Shown here one piece after another: positions 47,801 through 59,800 of a stretch of DNA of 64,000 nt. The translations under genes and the position numbers were made by a program. Below the pieces are notes generated by a model. The model ran no database searches and was not told where the DNA came from. It saw only the letters and a list, made by a program, of their open reading frames with translations. Each line of letters begins with the position of its first letter. Positions within the stretch are counted from its first letter, which is position 1. The stretch covers positions 3,417,001 to 3,481,000 of the forward strand of contig NC_092576.1 of NCBI RefSeq assembly GCF_037975245.1, written 5' to 3'. This DNA comes from Apostichopus japonicus. Its lineage: Eukaryota; Echinodermata; Holothuroidea; Aspidochirotida; Stichopodidae.

Positions 47801-50800
47801 GATGCATGGACACAGATCATTAATCCAATGTGGAAAATTACGTAACTTACAAAACTGTTGAATATGATAAAATTGTAAATACAGAAACAATGGAAATATT
47901 AGAAACAAATATGCCAAATGTGATCACACTTCAAGGATACACAATTATCAATATTATAATAGCAGGCTAGTATTTGAAGAACATGTACGATGATGCCTTA
48001 GCAGACAAACTACTACCATTAATTAACTGGAGTAAAAAAGGATGAAAAATAACTTTAAATTCAAGCAAGTATCGAGAGTAAGAATCATGATATTGTGAGG
48101 TCTTGAACTGACAGGGTAACTCTAAGGCAGTGGTTCTAAAACTTTATTGGACAACCGCCCCGTTCGACCAGGTTGAACTGTCCCAATGCCCCCTACCCCC
48201 TCCCCTAGACTTCCGATCAGTGACCAGCTCAAGGAGTACCCCAAATGACAGGCTAAAATGGTGGCGCTTATAAGATACAAGAGAAGCTCTGCTACACAAT
48301 AATCCAAACACGAAAGAAATTGAACCTAGCGGTGGAGTTATTGAATTTCTAATACCATCTTTGATTTATTTTGGGTCACAAAATGTATTGTTTTTGTTTC
48401 CAGACCTCCTGGATGCCTTATTGTGCCCTAAATAGCTGCAGTGATGTGTCGTAATCGCCAGGGGCCCCCAAATCAGTGCCAACCCCCCCACTCCTGTGTA
48501 CCCCGAGACTTCCCAATGCTCCCGGGGGGGGGGGGGGGCGGCAGGGACCACTTTGAGAACCACTGCTCTAAGGTTAAGAAATGATTACCATGGGAAACAC
48601 CATCTTTTTGGTTATCTCTGTGTAGTCTTCATTCCTATCCTTAACTTGGGATTGACCAGCTGCAAAGTGACCGCACAGGAAGCATAAGGACGTCCCATGA
48701 AGGATGAAACGGATACCGACTGCTCCCTTATTTCCGGCTTTCCCACCTAAACCAGTCTTCACAGTCTGAACAGCTACATCCCTACATAGAAATACAAAGG
48801 GACATTTCACTGAATCTTTGTCAAACCAGAGATAATGTCATTGTAGCTTTATTGGTGATTTAATGCCAAATGTATCTCTGTTCTAACATTTAAATATACC
48901 AATGGCAGCAAATATAACCATATCAGGACAAAAGGTGCCGATTACATATATTGTAAAGGACCCAAACATATCAGTGATACAGATAACCTGAGGATTAGAT
49001 GCACAGTGTATGTGTATAATGACTCAAATCCACATACCTTAAATCCCAGCAAGGAGTTTAACTCTACTAGACTCCACTCTAAACAACACACCTTATATCA
49101 GCAAGGTGTTCAACCCTACTATATGCCACTCTAAAACAACACACCTTACCTATACGTCAGACACACAAATAACCACCCTACATCAATTAACCACATCCAA
49201 GTACTCTGAAATTTGGTGAACTAACCTGATAAATGGGGCCAGATGAGGACGGATGAAGATGTAGAGACAGACACCGACAAGCTGCTCGCACACGAGAAGG
49301 ACGTATTTATGATCTCTGGATAAAGTCTTCTGCAGTTCCAAGCCCCACACCCTCTGATTAGAAAGACTAATAACAGCAAACATAACACAAAAGTTTTACC
49401 ATAAGGGTTAAGAAAACAACACATCACACCCAAGTCCAATAAACTTGTCAAACTTTCTAAACAACAAATGTGACTTCCCAATTTAAAATGTGTAATTAAT
49501 GAGAAAGGCACATCAAACCTCTGTAAGGATCATAATGGTTGATTTGTCTAGCTCTCATGAGGTGATTTCCAAACAAGACTAGAATATGACACTACATGGT
49601 AACCACCAATATAATATGCTATCTGTATACATATAACTAACAGGGATAAGCCTGGGGTACAAACAAAATCACGGATCTTTGCAAACATTGCGGTATAGGC
49701 TCCAGTTTTCGAAGAAATGACTTTTAACCTCTCATGTAATGAATTTATCAGGTAATAAAATAATAAAAAGATCCTAATATAAAAAATTACTCCAATGTTA
49801 AGAAATTTTTATCCAACAAATAGCAACTGGATAATGCCAATTCAAACAGTGACCCCAACCCCCCCCCCCCCCACCCCCTTCAGTAGACACAATATTACCT
49901 TGTGACAAGAATATTTCCAGCATTTAGGTCCACCATTTCCTCAAAACCAATTGCAAAAATATCACTAGGTACGTCAAAGTCAACTCCTTCTGCAGAGCAA
50001 CCTGGAGAAAGGAATCAAAACAAATGGAGAAGGGTGTTACAAAATTAGCAAACCAAGACAATTTAATAAAGGCCCATAAAATCAAACTAGCCTAGATGTA
50101 CTGCACAGAATTAGGTAGTATTAGCATAGTACTATAATTAATCATCGTACAGTTAAACTAGCCCTATATACTGCACAGAGTGACAGCACAGTACAATAAT
50201 TAATCATCGTCAGAGCCCATATAATTAAACTAGCCATATATACTGCACAGTGACAGGTTGTATTAACATAGTACAATAATTAATTATTGTGAGAGCTCAT
50301 GTAGTTAAACTAGCCCTAAATACTGCACAGAGTGATAGCACAGTACGATAATTAATCATCGTGAGAGCCCATACAATACAACTAGCCCTATATACTGCAC
50401 AGAGTTACAGTTAGCATAGTACAATAATTAATCATCTTCAGAGCCCATATAATTAAACTAGCCCTATATACTGCACAGAGTGACAGGTTGTATTAACATA
50501 GTACAATAATTAATCATCATAGGAGCCTATACGATGAAACTAGCTCTATCTACTGCACAGAGGGACAGTATTAGCATATTACATATGGATTAGCATATTA
50601 CAATAAGTAATCAATAATTAATCATCTTCAGAGCCTATAGATATACTGCCACAGAGCGAGAGGTAGTATTCATATCACAGTACAATAATTAATCATTGTT
50701 AGAGCCCATACCATAAAACTAGCTCTAAATACTGCACAGAGTGACAGGTTGTACTAGCACAGAACAATAAAGTATTGTGAACAGGATGATGAAGAACTAG

Positions 50801-53800
50801 AAGATGCACGACTATTTCCTTGGAAACTCTTGAAATTATTTTTCATTTCTCAGGATAAAGAACAGCATTGTTTAACCTTCAAACTGAATCTTCTGGTCAG
50901 TTCCAAGAACTAAGAGGTGAAACACCAGGGCCAGATAAGTTGAGGAAGCTGGATTTAAAGCAGCATTTTGCTTCCTTTTCTATGATTTTTCCCAACCTCA
51001 CTGACTCCACTATGCCATAACGACATACATAACTAGCTTATCTATTTAAATCTTACTTCAAATGGTGGCATAAAAGTCGAAAATTTGCAACTTTTAACTT
51101 CTCCAAGATATTTCCGTTGGGATCCCAATAAACCTCGGCCATAATATGAATATTTAAACACTACGAACGTCATTGACCAATACGTAATACAACACCATGC
51201 CTTATTTGTGTACAGTCTATATGGCAGTTGTACAAGGGAGTTCCATAACAACTCCCTGGTTGTACCAACGCAAAGTCTTGAATCTATTTTTAGCAACAGC
51301 TCATACTAAACCTGCATCTCTGATTGGTTGAATTCAAACTAGTGGGTTTGGGGGAACTGTATGCGTTTAGTTTTAAATGTGGAATTTGTCATGGACACTC
51401 TTCTCATTATCTGCAAATATCCTTAATTACTCGCCAATTAACGTTGTTGGCAGGGAAAAACTTGGCTAACATCTTAGTTTGCTGTTTTGTGATTGATATA
51501 TGTAAAAAACTTGATGGACATGTCAAAAAAGTAGAAAACAGCGACAAAACGCGAACTGCTGCTTTAATTTAAGTAGTGCTTGTCCTGTACTGACCTTGAC
51601 CTGTTTCACTGACACCAGCAGGGTTGTCTAGCAACCAATCAGATAAAGACTCATTTTTGTGGGCTATACTCCTGAAATGCCGACCACCATTAACATTCCA
51701 TGTACCCACAGAGATCCTCATATTAGCCTTGCTTGTAAACTGCGATTCTTGTTTACAAAAAGTCCGCAAAATTTCCGGAGAAGCTGAAATTAGAATGAAA
51801 AAAGATTGATGAGTAGTAATAGCCAATACTACTTGTACAATCAGTATCTATGCTCAATGGTTGACTTTGTGCATAGTTGAATATCCCCTGACAGATGTAG
51901 AAAAATTTACTAAACAGATTTAGCTATTAAATGGCCATAAACCACTCTGAAATATGTGGCCCTCAAAATGAGGATCAGTGATTGCCCATCTAGACTCAGA
52001 CCATCGGCCAAAGTAAAGTTATACAATGATTAACAACTATCCGTGATACAATAATACGATAAACTGAGTAAGAATAGCAACCATCCCTGATGTGAATGGC
52101 CATGATTTAGATTAACCCCCAATCAACACCCTTAACTTAGATTAACCCAAACAACACACATGACTTAGATTAAACCCTGTCAACCTACAACCTTGACATA
52201 GATTAACCCTTCCACCCTACACCCTTGACATAGATTTAACCCTTCCAACCTACAACCTTGACATAGATTAACCCTTCCACTCTACACTCTTGACATAGAT
52301 TAACCCTTCCACCCTACACCCTTGACATAGATTAACCCCTCCAACCTACACCCTTGACATAGATTAACCCTTCCACCCTACACTCTTGACATAGATTAAC
52401 CCTTCCACCCTACACCCTTGACATAGATTAACCTTTCCACCCTACACCCTTGACATAGATTAACCCATCCAACCTACACCCTACTTAAATTAACCCCCTC
52501 CCCAACCTACACCCTTGACATAGATTAACCCCTCCAACCTACACCCTACTTAAATTAACCCCCTCCCCTACACCCTTTTCTAACATCACTCTCCTCTCTC
52601 TACCTATATGAGATTCGTGGTCAGCTCTTAGTTGAATATATACTCCGCACACAGCTTTCCTAAGTTGTATTCTCCCTGGAACCGAGAGTGAAACCAGCAA
52701 TCTTCTATCGCTTAATAATGAACATTGAGGTAAATGTTATACATTAACATGCTACCTTATATTTATTGATATAGTGTTATTCTAGCAGGTTTGTCAAGAA
52801 GAGGACACAATTACCATGTAAATGACTCTTTGGTAGCAAGCAACTTGATTTGTCCGCAATGTCACCCACTAAAGTACTGCCGAGGAGAAGCACATCAATT
52901 GCTTCCTGTTTGCTGCCATCAAAGAAATTACTCTGAATAGTTCGAGAGACAGAGCGTGCTCCATCCTTTAATTTGCCGGCCTTTAATAAAGAATGAATAG
53001 AGGCAATACTAGATATAGACTACAATGTATAGATCTTAGAGGCCAGCCTTTAAGAAAGAATGAATAGAGGTAACTTTTACTGCCTTTAGAGGAGAAATAA
53101 ACCCTAGTTTTTTTTTGCATCCATTCTTACGTTTTGACAGATGGTCTTTCCAGTAAAAGCAAAAGAAAAGCATAAAAATCCCTTCTTTGAGGTGAAAAAA
53201 CGATTTGAATGTAGTTCATGTGTCGCGCCATTTTGTTTGAATTGAGCCAGTTCCCGGATGTATCGTGACGAAAGCTGGCCGCATCGCGGATTTCAAGACA
53301 AAATCGTTGCCAATCCCTAAAATAATTAGAATTGTACTATCAACAATAGTAATGAATAAAATATTGATCAAAAAATATCTTTTGTCTTTATTGATCTGTA
53401 AAAATGCTTAAAAAGTGTGTGAAATTTGTTATTGTAACGAGTATCAGTAGAAATATAAATTTTGGGATCTTTTCCAGGATTTGATTTTAACGATTTTTGA
53501 TTTTTTTACTCAGTCCTAGCGATAGCGTTACTTACGTCCATCATTGCACTCCAATATACTGTCGAGCAAATATCTTCAAAAAAGAAAATGGAAGCCTTTG
53601 GATTGGAATCGTATCTTTTCGAACCAGAATATTCAGAGGAAGAACTGAGACATGAAAAGATGGTAATTTTTACCAGCCTTTAATAAAGAATGATTAGAGG
53701 TAACTTTTACCAGTGCTACTGTATTACCGATATCTACAATGTATCTTAGAAGATGATTTACAAATACATTGTGCTCTGGCTATGTCCACACACAACATGT

Positions 53801-56800
53801 GTGTGTGCTAAGCCCTCATGTATACATGTACATACATGTACACACACAATGTGAAGGGCGGCAACTGAACTCCATAGTCAAGAAAATGAAAAGGAGGTTC
53901 ATCACGCAACACTTTTCGCAAGCCTGTAAATCTGTAATCTTTTTTCACCCAGCTAAACTGTATACCTCCCTCTCTCTGGCACAAGAAGAATCTACCTTTT
54001 AAATGAATATTCATGAATATTCATAGACCTACCGTTGTCTTTCCATCTAGGGCTCCAGTTCCAGCATAGATTTTGCTAATGTGGTGTCCATTGGCTGACC
54101 AAGTACTCTTATAAACTTCCTCAAACCTAGCAGCAAGTTGAGGCTTTTCTAGTAGACCTAGGCAATCAAGCTGCTTGTCTAAAAGCTGTGGATGAAATAA
54201 AAGATAAATGGTAAATGGTTAGTTTCATCTAAAGTCCCATGGGTGTGGATGATGGAACTCAAATGCACCCCCCCCCTGCCTTCCCTCATTAAGTCAAAGT
54301 AGTGAGAAAAGGTTTTTCCTTACTTTAAAAGTAGCTACTAAATTGATTTTTAACTAGGCTCAAGTTTTTACTGTTAACAAATAACATGCTAATTACTTTT
54401 ATTGTAAACCAATAGCAGCTTAGTTAGTTGGAGGGTTACTCTTTGTTCCTCTGTTTTTGCAGGTTTCATGACAGTTTTCTAAATGATTGCTCGAGTAATG
54501 GAGTGCTGATCTTGCACGGTCTGTGGTTATGTCTTTCATCTAGGACCAATCAGATTTTTTCATTTGCAGAGTTCAGACCTGATTGACCAATCAGAATGCA
54601 CGACAGAGCATGTAGGATATTGGTGTGTTAACTCTTGCATCGCTGCATTGAAATACTGTGTAATGTTAAATAAAATCTAGTATGAACTATTTAAGCACAA
54701 CTACTAGACTACACGGCAAATTTCCAAAAGATCAGCCAGCAATTGTAGAAGATGTCTGGTTTGCTCTAAATTGGGTACTTTTAAAACTTGGACATATCTT
54801 ATCTATTTGTACAGTTGTTAGATTGATCATCTAAAAGGCATCACTACTGACTCTGCAACCCAATAAATGGCACCACTACTGCCTCTGCAACCAACCCTCT
54901 AAAAGGCACCACTACTGATTCTACAACCAACCCTCTAAAAGGCACCACTACTGCCTCTGCAACCAACCCTCTAAGAGGCACCACTACTGCCTCTGCAACC
55001 AACCCTCTGAAGGGCACCACTACTGACTCTGCAACCAACCCTCTAAAAAGGCACCACTACTGACTTTGCAACCAACCCTCTAAAAAGGCAACACTACTGA
55101 CTCTGCAACCAACCCTCTAACATGCACCACTACTGCCTCTGCAACCAATCCTCTAAAAGGCACCACTACTGACTCTGCAACCAACCCTCTAAAAAGGCAC
55201 CACTACTGACTTTGCAACCAACCCTCTAAAAAGGCAACACTACTGACTCTGCAACCAACCCTCTAACATGCACCACTACTGCATCCGCAACCAATCCTCT
55301 AAAAGGCACAACTGCCTTTGCAATCAACCCTCTAAAAGGCACCACTACTGACTCTGCAACCAACCCTTTAAGCTGTTATCTTGTTGTTATATTGCTTGAT
55401 TACCTGGAATCCAAAGAAGGACTGGACTGTGTTGGTTCTATCCAAGCAGTCTAGGCAATTGCTTCTAATAGTACCAGTTTGAGTTCTGAAGATAAATATG
55501 TAAAAAATATGAATAGAAAAAACTTGAAAACTCAGCTCACTTAGATGGTGACTTAGAAGGAGCTTCACAATAATACTGCCATGCTCCCTTTAAAATAGAA
55601 TCTACATCTGCCGCAGCATGTAGATAGCTGAGAGAAGGTGACAGAAATTGACAGAACCAACAACCCATTCTATCCTCCAGGCTACTTCACTGGCCATTAT
55701 GAGCACCCCCCCCACCCCCTTCCTTCATCGGGTCCAGTCCAATAAATGAGGGAATAGCTAACTGTGGATAGCTGAGGAAAGAACAAAGGCCACCCACAGA
55801 ACCAACAATCCCCTCAATCCTTAAAGCTAACTTATTATGGACAGTTAATAAGGTTTTAGCATGAAATTGTTACTATAACTTTCCCATCCCAGTGTTGATA
55901 CTTACTTTACAATTTTCCCTCCATCATGAAAGAAGAAATCATGAGACTCCATTTGCTTGTACACAGTTTTGTGTAGTTCTTTTAAGTTCTCTGTTTTACC
56001 ACCTCTACACTTCTGATGGTAGTCAAAGAGGACAAACTGAACGTCCTGAGCGTGTCTTGAAGCTTCATGGTGTCGCTGTTACCAAGGAAACAACATTAAT
56101 GTCATTGCTGATAAACTACTGTAGGCACTCACAGCTATGTTATTCAGGGATATAACAGCTTCAAATATGATAAAAGGGAAAAGTTTTAAAAAATGCAAAG
56201 GATAATAACATGTTGACCATCTTAATGACTTTACATCTCTTACTAGTCTGTGATGTTAGCTCCACCAGCTTATCAAATATGGAAAAGGTTCATTTCAGAA
56301 TTCTCACACCAATTGAAATTTAAATCCATCTAATAACTTCCTTATGCTCATGATGTTTATATCAATGATAGGTAGATACTGTACAGTAGCTTCCAGCCAT
56401 TATCACAAGTTACTTAAATAGTGTCTACCAAACACTATGAAGATATCCTCCTCTCATGTGTCTAGCAACCATTTATCCTCTCAGGTGTATATTACAAACA
56501 TAAATTTATCCTCTCATGTGTAGAGCAAACATTTATCCTCTCAAGTGTATAGCAACCATTTATCAATATATCCTCTCATGTGTCTAACAAACATAAATTT
56601 GTCCTCTCATGTGTGGAGCAAACATTATAAATGTATCCTCTCATTGGTCTAGCAAACTGTTCTATTATAAAACAAGGAATATACATCCTTTTACATCTTC
56701 TTTTTGTAGAGCAAACATTATAAAATTATCCTCTCATGTGTCTAAAAAACATTATAAATTTGTCCTCTCATGTGTCTTACAAACATTATAAATTTATCCT

Positions 56801-59800
56801 CTCATGTGTAGCGCAAACATTATCAATGTATCCTCTCATTGGTCTAGCAAACTGTTCTATTATAAAACAATGACTGTACATCCTTTTTCATCTTGTTTAA
56901 TGTTACTTGCAAACATTAGGAATTGACAATAACCGCATGGAAGTTAGACTGACCTGGAACGACTTACTAAGCATATCTTCACCTTCTTTCTGTCCCAACA
57001 GGTTAACAATCACCTGCTCTCCATACTGTGTCTTCATAGCTTCTAAATGCCTGATGGGAGAAATGAAACATCATGGAGATTTAAAAACCATCACCTTAAA
57101 AGATATAATTCAGTAATTTATAATAAAACTCAAATAATGATATCATGATAATATAATGAAATAATGATAATAAAAATAATCAATTACAAGGGTTTCATCT
57201 ACCTCCTCACAAACCTTGACCGAACCAAATGACAATGTTTATCTTACCCCTTTATTACAGTTCTAATATGAACCTTAAAAAAAAATCAATGTTTGGCTTT
57301 TTAGCACCCGTCTAACTCCCTTTCTCAAACCTATGTTAAGTTATGATTTCCCTTTCACAAACCCCAACAAACTTGTGTGATCCTCTTAGCTCCACCCAGA
57401 TACCCCATGATGTGTGTCTTTGTGTTCCCACCTACTTGCTTCTCACTGACATTACAGTATGCATGACAATCTGCCTTTGAACAGAAATGGTGATCAAATT
57501 AATATGACTAGATTGCTAATACAGTAACTGTAAGTATTGGCACATGCTTCTTCCTGAACATGCTTATATATCCCCTCTATTGCCTACTGCACTTTCAAAC
57601 TAAATGCATATATGTACAGTCAATGTAACCTAAACATGTAACCCATAGTAACAGCAAAGTTCGAATGCACACACTGAATGGCTGATGAACACACTGAATG
57701 ACTGATGAACACACAGACTGAATGACTGATCATCACACACACACACAAAACGGCTATTTCCTGTTAATAAACTTTGCTTGATCATGTGACATGCAAGTTA
57801 ATCTATTTTTTCTCAAATTGAATGAGTTTGTGTTAATTCCATAATAGACTCACTTGTAATATGCAGGAGCAGATGTCTCAAATCCTCTTGACATCTTGAC
57901 TCGATGGTTTCCCACCTGTATACCTGGCTGTTCCCAGAATAATGGTACTGAGCCACGTGTCTGTACATAGGAAGTCACTTTGTCACCCAGGAAAATAACC
58001 TATAAAGGTGAACAAATCCTGACATTTTTACTGATTGGTACTCACACCTAATAAACGTTCACAATCACAATACCTTTAGCAGTCTAGTAAATTTTTCTAT
58101 AATCAACAGATAACAGCTCTTTTTATCTTAAGTGTTAAACTACTGTACTACCGACCTCCTCTTCTGCACAATCTTTCAGCCACAGCTCGCAATCTATGCT
58201 ACTGTATGCTATCTTCAATATATATAGAAATTTAACCTTACCTGCTCAGTTTCACAAAAGTTTGCAACATGGCCGTCATCATTTGTTCCTCGGACATTGA
58301 ACCTGGTGCCCGCCCTCTCACAGCTCAACCTGGATATCAGACATGCTTTAGCCTGTTTGGTCCCACAATAGATGGTGCGAATCTCCACACCGCCACACAT
58401 GGCCACTAGAAGCCAATCCAAGCAAGCCACATTGTGCCGGCTTAGATGGAGATGGAGAGACCGATTCCTGCTCAACGAGAGAATAGTAATCTGAATCATA
58501 AGATGTGAAGTTAACTATAAGCCTAGAGATATAGTATTATGATTTACCAGATATTACACATATGGAACACTTTTCTCTGCCCAAGTTAACTTGATTGAGA
58601 CATATGAACAAATGATTTGAGAACAAAGGTTACATACTGCACAACTGTTATTATGTACAGCGATGGACTACACTGTCCAACATAATTTTCTACACAGATA
58701 GTAGGTGTAAACTGAATGTTGGATGAAGAATCAGGACAACCCAGGTACTGTATTATGTGTACAGTAGGTAAGTCTTTTTTTACTGACGTCACACTTGGCA
58801 ATTTGTGCAAAATAATTGTGTTCGTCGAATGTTTGTGAACCAGCACATGGATCACCATCATTGATTACCTACATATGTAGATAAGGTAACAGTGGTTATT
58901 ATTCAGATAAGTCAATACAAACAATGATCCAGCATTGTTACCAATGCAGGATTCTGCATCCAGGAAGCAATGTTTAGCCAGGGACGCAAACCCTTCAAAC
59001 TGCTTGCGCCCGGCAGATGCAAACTATTTAGTAGAGAAATAAACCCCAAGTACACACACTCACGTCTCTAGAGGCCTATGCAAAACATTTAACAAAATAC
59101 ATTATTGAATGAACAACATTGTTTCTTTCTCTTAAAAAAAAACCACAACTTCTTCTAAAAAAGGCAAAATTTCCTCCAATCCTACAGTTGATTGAGAGTG
59201 TTTGAAAACAAATCAACAGTAAGGTACAGGGCTAACAACATTTTCATTACAGAGATTTCATGACAGAGATTGTCATACTCAAAAAAGTCAATGAATGATT
59301 TGCCAAATTTCCTGTGATTTGATTGACTTACTAACTGCAGACATTCTTGCATCTGTAGTGGATAATCAGCACTCAATGAAAAGTGTTCCTCATTACTTCA
59401 TTTTTTGCTAACTCTAAATTAGAGTACTCACCAAAAAAATCTGTTATCTGTGACATGTTTCTGTTCCTGCCTTTGGGCACACAAGCTGAGATCAAAGGTT
59501 GCCCCGGTGCTTGACCAAGAAAAGTAGAAAGTCCCAGAGCTAAGGAGCTTCTTCAGCTCTTGTATTCTTTCTTCATCAGAAGCATCATGTCTCAGCGAGA
59601 GGAAAGATGTGGCAGTGATACGGAATATTTCGCTGTCATTTATCTTGCCAACTGACACACATCCTGTTACCATGATCAGGTAAAGAATACAGGTACTGTC
59701 CCTGCCTAAGAGAAACATGGCATAGCTTTGTAACCACCTTCAATAATGATACATCATCTAAATATTCTAAAAAAATAAAGTATGTTCGTGACTGACTTAA

